A DNA stretch of 64,000 nucleotides from Nocardia kruczakiae NBRC 101016 (GTDB taxonomy: Bacteria > Actinomycetota > Actinomycetes > Mycobacteriales > Mycobacteriaceae), in assembly GCF_001612965.1 (NCBI RefSeq), contig NZ_BDBL01000028.1, forward strand, positions 1 through 64,000, given 5' to 3'. Made by a program: the position numbers and the translations under genes. The notes beneath the pieces were generated by a model. The model was not told the origin of the DNA. It did not search any database and worked only from the letters and a program-made list of their open reading frames with translations. This document shows positions 34,492 through 42,975 of the stretch, one piece after another. Each line of letters begins with the position of its first letter. The first letter of the stretch is position 1.

Positions 34492-36327
34492 TCAGAAGGC
34501 CGCTTCGTCGAGCTCCATCACGTCGTTGTCCAGGTTGGACAGTACGGTGCGGGTGGCGGTCAGTTCCGGCAGGACGTTGCGGGCGAAGAACTGCGCGACC
34601 GCGACCTTACCGGTGTAGAACGCCTCGTCGGAGCCGGTGGCGCCGTTGTCGAGCGCCTTGATGGCGACCTCGGCCTGACGCAGCAGCTGCCAGCCGATCA
34701 GCAGATCGCCGACCGCCATCAGGAAGCGGACCGAACCCAGGCCGACCTTGTACAGCTCCTTCGCGTCCTCCTGCGCACCCATCAGGTGCCCGGTCAGGGT
34801 GGCGGCCATGGCCTGCACATCCTCGAGCGCGGTGGCCAGCAGCTTGCGCTCGCCCTTCAGGCGGCCGTTGCCGGCCTCGGACTCGATGAACTTCTGCACC
34901 TGGCCGGCCACGTGGGCCAGCGCCACGCCGCGGTCGCGGGCGATCTTGCGGAAGAAGAAGTCCTGCGCCTGGATGGCGGTGGTGCCCTCGTACAGCGAGT
35001 CGATCTTCGCGTCGCGGATGTACTGCTCGATCGGGTAGTCCTGCAGGAAGCCGGAGCCACCGAAGGTCTGCAGCGAATCGGTCAGGTACTGGTAGGCCCG
35101 CTCCGAGCCGACACCCTTGACGATCGGCAGCAGCAGGTCGTTGACGCGGAACGCGAGGTCCTTGTCGGCGCCCGAGACGAGCTGAGCGATGTCCTCGTTC
35201 TGGTGCGCGGCGGTGTAGAGGTAGATGGCGCGCAGGCCCTCGGCGTAGGCCTTCTGCGTCATCAGCGAGCGGCGCACGTCCGGGTGGTGGGTGATGGTGA
35301 CGCGCGGCGCGGTCTTGTCGGTCATCTGGGTCAGATCCGCACCCTGCACCCGCTGCTTGGCGTAGTCGAGCGCGTTCAGGTAACCGGTCGACAGGGTCGC
35401 GATGGCCTTGGTGCCCACCATCATTCGCGCGTTCTCGATCACGTCGAACATCTGCGCGATGCCGTTGTGGACCTCGCCGACCAGCCAGCCCTTGGCGGGC
35501 ACGCCATGGCCGCCGAAGGTGACCTCACAGGTGGCCGAAACCTTCAGGCCCATCTTGTGCTCGACGTTGGTGACGAACACGCCGTTGCGCTCACCCAGGG
35601 TCTGGGTCTCGAAGTCGAAGTGGAACTTCGGCACGAAGAACAGCGACAGGCCCTTGGTGCCCGGGCCGGCGCCCTCGGGGCGGGCCAGCACCAGGTGGAA
35701 GATGTTTTCGAACATGTCGTCGGAGTCACCGGAGGTGATGAACCGCTTGACACCCTCGATGTGCCAGGAGCCGTCCTCCTGCTGGATGGCCTTGGTGCGG
35801 CCGGCGCCGACGTCGGAACCCGCGTCGGGCTCGGTCAGCACCATGGTGGCGCCCCAGTTGCGCTCGACGGCGATCTCGGCCCACTTCTTCTGCTCGTCGG
35901 TGGCGTTGTTCCAGAAGATCTGGCCGAACGGACCACCGGCGGCGTACATCGCGACGGCCGGGTTGGAGCCCAGGATCATCTCGTTGAGGGCCCAGACCAC
36001 CGAACGCGGCGCGGGCAGGCCGCCCAGCTCCTCGTTCAGGCCGACCTTGTTCCAGCCGGCCTCTTCGTAGGCCTTGAAGGACTTCTTGAACGACTCCGGA
36101 ATGGAGACGCTGTGGGTGGTGGGGTCGAACACCGGCGGGTTGCGGTCCGCGTCGGCGAAGGACTCGGCGACCGGGCCCTCGGCCAGGCGGCGTACCTCGT
36201 CGATGATGTTCTTGACCGTGTCGGTGTCCAGGTCACCGTAGGCGCCGGAATCCAGCACCGAGCCGATGCCCAGCACCTCGAAGAGGTTGAACTCCAGGTC
36301 GCGGACGTTGCTCTTGTAATGGCCCAT
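34492..36327 (-). CDS. fadE5: Acyl-CoA dehydrogenase FadE5 (large, ~600-residue type)
   Basis: 611 residues; FAD-dependent alpha,beta-dehydrogenation of acyl-CoA. The family's N-terminal extension (MGHYKSNVRDLEFNLFEVLG) and C-terminal extra domain are present. Core motifs: GATMVLTEPDAGSDVGAGRTKA for FAD/substrate binding, FITSGDSDD, and GGSGFLQDYPIEQYIRDAKI, with catalytic glutamate expected near YEGTTAIQAQDFF. Matches FadE5 (Rv0244c), a broad-range enzyme next to fadA2 in mycobacteria. Two TetR-like palindromes lie in its upstream region. Confidence 0.94.
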   Translation of the reverse strand: MGHYKSNVRDLEFNLFEVLGIGSVLDSGAYGDLDTDTVKNIIDEVRRLAEGPVAESFADADRNPPVFDPTTHSVSIPESFKKSFKAYEEAGWNKVGLNEELGGLPAPRSVVWALNEMILGSNPAVAMYAAGGPFGQIFWNNATDEQKKWAEIAVERNWGATMVLTEPDAGSDVGAGRTKAIQQEDGSWHIEGVKRFITSGDSDDMFENIFHLVLARPEGAGPGTKGLSLFFVPKFHFDFETQTLGERNGVFVTNVEHKMGLKVSATCEVTFGGHGVPAKGWLVGEVHNGIAQMFDVIENARMMVGTKAIATLSTGYLNALDYAKQRVQGADLTQMTDKTAPRVTITHHPDVRRSLMTQKAYAEGLRAIYLYTAAHQNEDIAQLVSGADKDLAFRVNDLLLPIVKGVGSERAYQYLTDSLQTFGGSGFLQDYPIEQYIRDAKIDSLYEGTTAIQAQDFFFRKIARDRGVALAHVAGQVQKFIESEAGNGRLKGERKLLATALEDVQAMAATLTGHLMGAQEDAKELYKVGLGSVRFLMAVGDLLIGWQLLRQAEVAIKALDNGATGSDEAFYTGKVAVAQFFARNVLPELTATRTVLSNLDNDVMELDEAAF

Positions 36328-36424
36328 CTCTGTTACTCACTCTCCGTTGAGTCGGTGCGGGTCGGTGTGTGCCGTTCCCGCCCATGTGTCTCCACACCGG
36401 GTAGTCGAACGGAATATCCGCCTT

Positions 36425-36466
36425 CTACTCGCGGGTAACTTACACCGTATATTACCGATGAGTAAT
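36425..36466. promoter_or_regulatory. Two TTAC-N6-GTAA-type sites upstream of fadE5
   Basis: TAC-TCGCGG-GTAA (36426-36438) and TTAC-CGATGA-GTAA (36452-36465) lie 98-140 nt upstream of the fadE5 start in an AT-rich patch. The second is a clean match in core and spacing to the sites at 25903 and 30606; the first lacks one arm base. The divergent sulfatase gene starts at 36614. Confidence 0.6.
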
Positions 36467-36613
36467 GGGCTTGGAAAGCGCTGACCGGGCGATGTGACGA
36501 GATGAACACCCGAGCCCTGCCTCACCGCAATCACCCCCCGCGGGTGAGGTGCCCGCAGGCCGGCGCGGGCAGGATTTCGGCAGGGTAGTTCACCTGCGCC
36601 GGAGGAGGCCGCT

Positions 36614-38152
36614 GTGCCGGATTCGAAGCCGAACATTCTGGTGATCTGGGGCGACGACATCGGGATCACCAATCTCAGCTGCTACAGCGACGGCCTGATG
36701 GGCTATCGCACGCCCAATATCGACCGGCTCGCCGAGGAGGGCATGCGGTTCACCGACTCCTACGGCGAACAGAGCTGCACGGCCGGGCGGGCCTCCTTCA
36801 TCACCGGCCAGAGTGTCTATCGCACCGGGATGAGCAAGGTCGGCATGCCGGGTGCGGGCATCGGCCTGTCGGCGCAGGATCCGACCATCGCCGAGTTGTT
36901 GAAGCCGCTCGGCTACGCGACCGGCCAATTCGGCAAGAACCACCTCGGCGACCTCAACGAATTCCTGCCGACGGTGCACGGATTCGACGAGTTCTTCGGC
37001 AACCTCTACCACCTGAATGCCGAGGAAGAACCGGAGCTGCCGGACTATCCGCACAAGGACACCTACCCGCGTCTGTACGACCTGCAACGTCCACGCGGAG
37101 TCCTGCATTCGTGGGCCACCGACGAGGACGATCCCACCGAGGATCCCCGGTTCGGGCGCGTCGGCAAGCAGCGCGTCGAGGATACGGGCCCGCTCACCAA
37201 GAAACGGATGGAAACCATCGACGACGATGTGGTCGAGGCGTGTATCGATTTCATGGCCCGCCAGCAGGAGGCCGATACGCCGTTCTTCGTCTGGCTGAAC
37301 TTCACGCACATGCATCTGCGTACCCATACCAAGCCGGAAAGCGTTGGGCAGGCGGGTATTTGGCAGTCGCCATACCACGACACGATGATCGACCACGATC
37401 GCAATGTGGGCCGTGTGCTCGATGCCCTCGACGAGCTCGGGCTGGCCGACGACACGATCGTCATCTACAGCACCGACAACGGCCCGCACGCCAACACCTG
37501 GCCCGATGGCGCGACCACGCCCTTCCGCAGTGAGAAGGACACCAACTGGGAGGGCGCGTTCCGGGTGCCCGAGGTGATTCGCTGGCCGGGCCGCATCCCG
37601 GCCGGTGCGATATCCAACGACATCGTGCAGCACCATGATTGGCTGCCCACCTTCCTCGCCGCGGCGGGCGAGCCGGAGATCGTGGAGAAGCTGAAAAAGG
37701 GGCATGCGGTAGGAGACAAGACTTTTCGTGTTCACATCGACGGCTACAACCTGCTGCCCTATCTGACCGGCGAGGCCGAACACAGTCCGCGCCGGGGAAT
37801 GGTCTACTTCTCCGACGACTGCGACGTGCTCGGCGTGCGGTTCGAGAACTGGAAGATCGTCTTCATGGAACAGCGCAAGGAGGGCACGCTCGGTATCTGG
37901 GCCGAGCCGTTCACCCCACTGCGGGTACCGAAGCTGTTCAACCTGCGTACCGATCCTTTCGAGCGTGCCGACGTCACCTCGAACACCTACTGGGACTGGT
38001 TCCTCGATCACGACTACATCGCGCTGTACGGAACCGCCATCTGTACGGCCTTCCTGGAGACGTTCAAGGAATTCCCGCCGCGACAGGAACCGGCGTCGTT
38101 CACGATCGATCACGCCGTCGCCAAACTGCACGACTTCCTCGCGCGGGACTGA
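36614..38152 (+). CDS. Formylglycine-dependent sulfatase
   Basis: 512 residues, no signal peptide. Type I sulfatase: metal-binding pair D14-D15 in ILVIWGDDIGITN, the formylglycine site C55 in SCTAGRASF (C-x-A-x-R core, as in other sulfatases that use alanine in place of proline), and a distal YSTDNGPHANTW metal segment. It hydrolyses a sulfate ester, substrate unknown. GTG start with GGAGGAGG 5 nt upstream. First gene of a four-gene operon with a HAD phosphatase, a formylglycine-generating enzyme that should activate C55, and an alpha/beta hydrolase. Divergent from fadE5. Confidence 0.92.
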   Translation: MPDSKPNILVIWGDDIGITNLSCYSDGLMGYRTPNIDRLAEEGMRFTDSYGEQSCTAGRASFITGQSVYRTGMSKVGMPGAGIGLSAQDPTIAELLKPLGYATGQFGKNHLGDLNEFLPTVHGFDEFFGNLYHLNAEEEPELPDYPHKDTYPRLYDLQRPRGVLHSWATDEDDPTEDPRFGRVGKQRVEDTGPLTKKRMETIDDDVVEACIDFMARQQEADTPFFVWLNFTHMHLRTHTKPESVGQAGIWQSPYHDTMIDHDRNVGRVLDALDELGLADDTIVIYSTDNGPHANTWPDGATTPFRSEKDTNWEGAFRVPEVIRWPGRIPAGAISNDIVQHHDWLPTFLAAAGEPEIVEKLKKGHAVGDKTFRVHIDGYNLLPYLTGEAEHSPRRGMVYFSDDCDVLGVRFENWKIVFMEQRKEGTLGIWAEPFTPLRVPKLFNLRTDPFERADVTSNTYWDWFLDHDYIALYGTAICTAFLETFKEFPPRQEPASFTIDHAVAKLHDFLARD

Positions 38153-38154
38153 CG

Positions 38155-39093
38155 ATGGCGGTGTCGCTGGAATCCTGGAACGACGGGGAAACCACCTCCG
38201 CCATCGTCGATTTCGTCGCTCGCGTCACCGATCGCGACGGAGACGGATATGTCGAACCGTCCGCACGGATCGCGGTATTCGACAACGACGGCACCCTGTG
38301 GTGTGAGAAACCGATGCCGATACAGCTCGATTTCACCATCCGGCGACTGGCCGAAATGGCGGAGCAGGAACCGGAATTGCGCACGCAACAGCCGTGGCGG
38401 GCGGCCTACGAGCAGGACCTGCAGTGGCTCGGCGCGGCGATGGTCAAGCACTATCACGGTGACGACGACGATCTGAAGTTGTTGATGGGCGCGGTGACTC
38501 GCGCCTTCGGTGAGATCACCGTCGAGGACTACGACGCGCGGGTGGCGGCATTCTTCGCCGACGCAGCCCACCCGACTCTCGGCCGCCCGTACCACGGTTG
38601 TGGTTTCGCGCCGATGGTCGAATTGCTGTGGTATCTGCGCGACAACGGATTCACCACCTACATCGCCTCCGGTGGCGACCGGGATTTCATGCGCCCGGTC
38701 GCGGGTGATCTCTACGGGGTGCCGCCGGAACGAGTGATCGGCAGTGCGCTCGGGCTGACCTATCGCGAACAGGAAGGCCGCAGCGACCTGCTCTACAAAT
38801 CCGCGATGGATTTCTTCGACGACGGACCGGAGAAACCGATCCGAATCTGGAGCCGGATCGGCCGCCGGCCCATTCTGTCGGTCGGCAATTCCAACGGCGA
38901 TCTGCCCATGCTGTCGTTCTCCGAACTCGCGGGCGCGCCGTCGCTGCGCATGCTCATCCTGCACGACGACGCCGATCGCGAATTCGACTACGTCGCCGGC
39001 GCCGAGGATGCCCTCGCGCACGCGCGTCGCAACGACTGGACGGTGGTCAGCATGAAAAATGACTGGGCGCAGATCTTCACACCCGATTCGTAG
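38155..39093 (+). CDS. HAD-superfamily phosphatase (phosphoserine-phosphatase-like)
   Basis: 312 residues. HAD motif I is VFDNDGTLW with D43 as nucleophile and D45 as acid/base; motif II is the YIASGGDRDF segment, and motif IV is LSVGNSNGDLPM. A large alpha-helical cap sits between motifs I and II. Substrate unknown. The ATG at 38155 lies 2 nt after the sulfatase stop, and the FGE gene starts 8 nt after its own stop. The tight packing implies a linked catabolic function, for instance handling of a sulfo-phospho compound. Confidence 0.88.
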   Translation: MAVSLESWNDGETTSAIVDFVARVTDRDGDGYVEPSARIAVFDNDGTLWCEKPMPIQLDFTIRRLAEMAEQEPELRTQQPWRAAYEQDLQWLGAAMVKHYHGDDDDLKLLMGAVTRAFGEITVEDYDARVAAFFADAAHPTLGRPYHGCGFAPMVELLWYLRDNGFTTYIASGGDRDFMRPVAGDLYGVPPERVIGSALGLTYREQEGRSDLLYKSAMDFFDDGPEKPIRIWSRIGRRPILSVGNSNGDLPMLSFSELAGAPSLRMLILHDDADREFDYVAGAEDALAHARRNDWTVVSMKNDWAQIFTPDS

Positions 39094-39101
39094 GAACGGC
39101 C

Positions 39102-40034
39102 GTGACTGTGAACATGTCGATCGCCACCGATGTACGGCAGATACCCGCACAGACCTTCACCATGGGTTCCGACCGCCACTATCCGGAGGAGCGGCCCGCC
39201 CACCGGGTGGCCGTGGACGCCTTCGCCATCGAGACTCGGCAGGTCACCAACGCCCAGTACGAGCGGTTCGTCGCCGAAACCGGATACCGCACGGTCGCCG
39301 AACGTCCGCTCGATCCCGCCGACTTCCCGGGGGCGCCGGTCGAGAACCTGCAACCCGGCTCGATGGTGTTCACCGGGACCTCGGGCCCGGTCGACCTGCG
39401 GCACCTGAACCTGTGGTGGCGCTGGACGCCCGGCGCCTCGTGGCGCTATCCCGAGGGGCCCGGGTCGTCGATCGCCGACCGGCCCGACCACCCGGTGGTC
39501 CATACCGCGCACGAGGACGCGGCCGCCTACGCGATATGGCAGGGCCGGGCGCTGCCGACCGAGGCGCAGTGGGAAGCGGCGGCCCGCGGCGGTGTGGACG
39601 GCGCCGAATTCACCTGGGGTGCGGAGGGCGAAGCGGGTGATGTGCGACTGGCCAACTATTGGCACGGCGCATTCCCGTGGCGCCCGGACCCCGGTTACGG
39701 TCGCACCGCAGCCGTCGGTTCGTATCCGCCCAACCCCTATGGCCTGTTCGATATGGCCGGCAACGTGTGGGAATGGACCGACGACTGGTACGCCGAACGC
39801 CATCCGGACGGCGGCGGATGCTGCGTCCCGCGCAATCCGCGCGGTGGGGACCGGGAACGGAGTGTCGACCCGCGCCAGCCGCAGTTCCGGGTGCCGCGCA
39901 AGGTGATCAAGGGCGGTTCGTTCCTCTGCGCCGACAGCTACTGCCGCCGGTACCGGCCCGCGGCGCGGCGCCCGCAGATGATCGACACCGGCATGAGCCA
40001 TATCGGCTTCCGGTGCGTGGCCGCGGCGCGTTGA
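39102..40034 (+). CDS. Formylglycine-generating enzyme (FGE, SUMF1-type)
   Basis: 310 residues; copper-dependent oxidase that converts the sulfatase active-site cysteine to formylglycine. The fold's N-terminal FTMGSDRHYPEERPAH and LPTEAQWEAAARGG are clear. The catalytic copper-binding pair is C276 and C281 in GGSFLCADSYCRRYRPAARR, followed by IGFRC, so the enzyme should be active on the C-T-A-G-R site of the neighbouring sulfatase. GTG start 8 nt after the HAD gene. Confidence 0.93.
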   Translation: MTVNMSIATDVRQIPAQTFTMGSDRHYPEERPAHRVAVDAFAIETRQVTNAQYERFVAETGYRTVAERPLDPADFPGAPVENLQPGSMVFTGTSGPVDLRHLNLWWRWTPGASWRYPEGPGSSIADRPDHPVVHTAHEDAAAYAIWQGRALPTEAQWEAAARGGVDGAEFTWGAEGEAGDVRLANYWHGAFPWRPDPGYGRTAAVGSYPPNPYGLFDMAGNVWEWTDDWYAERHPDGGGCCVPRNPRGGDRERSVDPRQPQFRVPRKVIKGGSFLCADSYCRRYRPAARRPQMIDTGMSHIGFRCVAAAR

Positions 40035-40046
40035 ACGGCGATTACC

Positions 40047-40661
40047 GTGGACCACGTGCGCATCGAGACGACTGCGGGGGATGCCGAGGTGGAGATCGAG
40101 CGGGGTACCGGCGATCGTTTTCTGCTGCTGCTCACCCACGGTTCCGGCGGCGGGGTGGAGGCCGGGGATCTGCTGGCCGTCCGCGATCGCGCGGTGGCGC
40201 TGGGCGGAGTCGTCGCGCGGGTGGTGCAGCCGTATCGAGTCGCCGGCCGCCGGGCGCCGGGATCGGCGACCGTGCAGGACGCGGCCTGGCTCGAGATCGT
40301 CGCCGCCCTGCGGGACCGGGTGCCCGGCGTACCGCTGATCCAGGGCGGTCGCAGCAACGGCGCCCGGGTCGCCTGCCGAACCGCCGTGGCGGCCGACGCG
40401 AAAGGCGTACTGGCCCTGTCTTTCCCCTTGCATCCGCCCGGCAAGCCGGAGAAGACGCGGCGTGACGAACTGGTGGCAGCGTCCGCGCACGTCGATGTGG
40501 TGGTGATCAACGGCGAGCGCGATCCCTTCGGCATTCCGGATCCCTCCGATGCCGCCGAGGTGAAAGTCGTTCCTCGTCAGCCGCATTCCTTCCGCGCCGG
40601 ATTCGATCTGATCGCGCAGACGGTGGAACCGTGGCTGCGCCGGTGGGCAACGCTGGATTGA
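40047..40661 (+). CDS. Alpha/beta hydrolase (KANL3/Tex30-like)
   Basis: 204 residues. Oxyanion-side LLLTHGSGGG, nucleophile elbow GGRSNGARVA with the serine in G-x-S-x-G form, aspartate in INGERDPFG, and histidine in RQPHSFRAG. This is the short dienelactone-hydrolase-like/KANL3 group with unknown natural substrates. Last gene of the sulfatase operon (12 nt after FGE). Confidence 0.82.
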   Translation: MDHVRIETTAGDAEVEIERGTGDRFLLLLTHGSGGGVEAGDLLAVRDRAVALGGVVARVVQPYRVAGRRAPGSATVQDAAWLEIVAALRDRVPGVPLIQGGRSNGARVACRTAVAADAKGVLALSFPLHPPGKPEKTRRDELVAASAHVDVVVINGERDPFGIPDPSDAAEVKVVPRQPHSFRAGFDLIAQTVEPWLRRWATLD

Positions 40662-40790
40662 GCGGAGCCGAAAATCTCTGCGGACCACGAAATCTCAGGT
40701 CCCAGCTCCGGGAATACCCCGATGTCGTGCCGGTATCCGGGAGGTAATTTCGACTGCGGTCGGGATTTCGAGAGGAGAGTGATCACTCGG

Positions 40791-40860
40791 TTACGACCGG
40801 TTCGGGTACGACCGCTATGGCCGTGACCGATTCGGCCATGACCGATTCGGTGACGACCGG
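40791..40860 (+). repeat. 15-bp tandem repeat, 4.7 units
   Basis: Units TTACGACCGGTTCGG, GTACGACCGCTATGG, CCGTGACCGATTCGG, CCATGACCGATTCGG and the partial TGACGACCGG follow one another with an exact 15-bp period. One plus-strand frame reads as pentapeptides YDRFG, YDRYG, RDRFG, HDRFG, DDR, ending at a TGA near 40921. No start codon lies in that frame after the upstream stop at 40780, so I do not call a gene. The 279-bp gap between 40662 and 40940 holds nothing else I can support. Confidence 0.7.
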
Positions 40861-40940
40861 ACCGCTCCGCCCGCACAGTCCCACGGACCGGCGCCGCTAC
40901 CCACCGGCAGCGCCGGACTGTGAGGCGTCGCCACCCCGGA

Positions 40941-41642
40941 TCACGCGTCCGGGGTGGCCGTCGCTTGCTCCTCCGGATCGGGCACGGTCGCGGTGGCGAC
41001 CACGAGGGCGTCGATGGCGTCGCGCCCCTCGGTCTCGCGGATCACCCGCTGCGCGGTGTCGACCCGGATATGTTCTGCCGCAGCGAGATCCGCCACCACA
41101 TCGTCGGGAGTGAACAGGATCGCCGGATCCTGTGGCCCGCCGTAACCGTCGGCGATATTGGTGGTGTCGTGGCCGAGGACGAGGAGGGTGCCACCCGGAC
41201 TCAGCCGCTCGGCCGCCGAGAGCAGCAGGGTGCGCCGCTGTTCGGCCGGCAGGTGGATGTAGACGGCGAGAATCAGTTCGAACGGGCCGTCGATCCCGGC
41301 TCCGGCCAGATCGGTGACGTCCGCGCATTCCCAGTCGATCCGGCTGCGCACCGAACGCGACAGCCGCGAGGCGACCGTGCGTCCCTTGTCGATGCCGACC
41401 TGGGAGAAATCGACCGCCCGCACCTGCCAGCCGTGCGTGGCCAGCCACAGCGCGTGCCGCCCCTCGCCGCACGCCAGATCCAGGGCACGCGGCAAGTCCG
41501 GCGGCTCCTCCCCGGGCGCGTCGGGCACCAGGTGGACGCGGCGCTCCAATCCGAAGATGTGCTCGACGACCGTCGCGTTCGGCGGTGCGCCCCACACCAA
41601 CTCGCTCTGCGCATAGCGCTCGTCCCACTCGGCGGCGTCCAT
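40941..41642 (-). CDS. Class I SAM-dependent methyltransferase
   Basis: 233 residues. Typical of the tellurite/thiol methyltransferase-like group: WDERYAQSELVWGAPPN at the N-terminus, motif I ALDLACGEGRHALWLA, then VRAVDFSQVGIDKGR and LILAVYIHLPAEQRRTLL. Substrate unknown; close relatives handle small thiol or metalloid substrates. It stands alone, convergent with the sulfatase operon and downstream of a terminator that ends the DUF4185 gene. Confidence 0.87.
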   Translation of the reverse strand: MDAAEWDERYAQSELVWGAPPNATVVEHIFGLERRVHLVPDAPGEEPPDLPRALDLACGEGRHALWLATHGWQVRAVDFSQVGIDKGRTVASRLSRSVRSRIDWECADVTDLAGAGIDGPFELILAVYIHLPAEQRRTLLLSAAERLSPGGTLLVLGHDTTNIADGYGGPQDPAILFTPDDVVADLAAAEHIRVDTAQRVIRETEGRDAIDALVVATATVPDPEEQATATPDA

Positions 41643-41670
41643 GGGGGCGAGTCTAGCCAGCGACAGCGCG

Positions 41671-41701
41671 ACGCCCGGCCGAGCGGAACCCGGCCGGGCG
41701 T
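41671..41701 (-). terminator. Terminator after the second DUF4185 gene
   Basis: ACGCCCGGCCG (41671-41681) pairs with CGGCCGGGCGT (41691-41701), loop 9 nt, 18 nt beyond the DUF4185 stop. Confidence 0.8.
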
Positions 41702-41718
41702 GGGCTGTTCGAGGCGAA

Positions 41719-42825
41719 CTACAGCGTCGTGCGCATCAGGACGACGTTGTACTGGCTGTGCACCGTGGTGAGGAAATACAGCTCCCGCCCGGTCTGGTAC
41801 GGGAAGATCGAGGGGGCGTACGCGGTCGGCAATTCGCGCGTATCGATCAGCACCTCGGGTGGACTCCACGGCCCCTCCGGGGAAGACGCCCGGCTCATCA
41901 CCACCGAATTCCACGGATCGGTGGTCAGCATGACGAACTGCCCGAGGTAGTCGTTCCACATCACCGACATCTCGGCTACCCCGCCGGTGATCGGGCGGGC
42001 GGCGTTCACATCGTTCTTGCGCCAGGCGCCGCCGTCCCAGTACTCGTATTCGGCGAGATTCTGGATGTCGTTCTCCCGTACGCGCGCGAGGTAGGCGAAG
42101 TGATTGCGGCCCGAGGGCGTGCCGTATTCGTACACCCAGCCGCCGCTCTTCACGAAGGCGTTCATCTGGAAGTTGGCATTGCCGCCCTCGTTGGGCCGGC
42201 GGGTGAAATCGAGGTCGGCCCAGGTTTCCCCGTTGTCGGCGGAAGCGGCCAGGCCCGAGTAGTTGGTGGTCCACTGGCCGACGTCGTCCCAGCTCTTCAC
42301 CGACATCAGGCTCATGTACTGCACGCCGTTGACCGAGATTCCCGCGGTCGGGATGCGGCTGATCTCGATGAACGGAATCTTGGGGCTGGGAATCAGATCC
42401 CGCGCCTGGCCGAGCACGTCGCGCACGGCGCTGTCGAAATAGATGCCGCCCGACGGATCCTGGGTGTGACTGCGCACCAGGATATTGCTGCGCCACGCCC
42501 AGAAACTGCCCGCCAGCAGATTCGGCAGCCCCACGCCGGCGGTATCGCCGAAGGCGGTGAGCATCTCGCCGCGGCCGTTGTCCCACATGATTCCCAGGTC
42601 GGTGCCGAGGACGTTGTAGTTCTCGGTGGCATTCGGGCTGGCCATTCCGGTGACCTGGAAAATCGCTCGCGAACGGCCGGCCAGATTCGGTAATCCGGTG
42701 GTGCCGTTGAGAACCGGAATCGGATTGATGGCATTCGGGTTGGCGGCCGCGGGCGCGGTCACGGTCAGAAGTACGGCCGAGGCGCCCGCTATCGCGGACA
42801 GCAGGACGGATACGGTCTTGGACAA
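41719..42825 (-). CDS. Secreted DUF4185 protein, probable D-arabinan-acting glycosidase (GH183-like), second copy
   Basis: 368 residues. Signal peptide (VSVLLSAIAGASAVLLTVTAP, processed near AAANP). The mature protein parallels the product of the gene at 33237: NPIPVLNGTTGLPNLAG, VLGTDLGIMWDNGRG, AFGDTAGVGLPNLLAGSFWAWRS (in part) and RELYFLTTVHSQYNVVLMRTTL at the end. It is clearly a paralogue, with an extra insert near DVLGQARDLIPSP. Endo-D-arabinanase activity is inferred from the family as I recall it. Convergent arrangement with unrelated neighbours suggests its own promoter. Confidence 0.8.
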   Translation of the reverse strand: MSKTVSVLLSAIAGASAVLLTVTAPAAANPNAINPIPVLNGTTGLPNLAGRSRAIFQVTGMASPNATENYNVLGTDLGIMWDNGRGEMLTAFGDTAGVGLPNLLAGSFWAWRSNILVRSHTQDPSGGIYFDSAVRDVLGQARDLIPSPKIPFIEISRIPTAGISVNGVQYMSLMSVKSWDDVGQWTTNYSGLAASADNGETWADLDFTRRPNEGGNANFQMNAFVKSGGWVYEYGTPSGRNHFAYLARVRENDIQNLAEYEYWDGGAWRKNDVNAARPITGGVAEMSVMWNDYLGQFVMLTTDPWNSVVMSRASSPEGPWSPPEVLIDTRELPTAYAPSIFPYQTGRELYFLTTVHSQYNVVLMRTTL

Positions 42826-42975
42826 ATGCAGCCCTTCCCGTTCTCGCCGATGCGCCCCCGTTCACCGGCTTCGCTGGCAAAGTGTGAAAATGCTAACAGC
42901 GAATCGCAGGTAAATGGGTTTCCCGCTCGCACTTTCGGGTAATTCCCGGGTCGGCGGTGTGTCCCTTTGTCGGAT

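Noticed and set aside
40577..40876. Minus-strand frame with His/Arg/Gly-rich repeats
   Set aside because: Created by the 15-bp tandem repeat and overlapping the hydrolase gene; composition is not protein-like.
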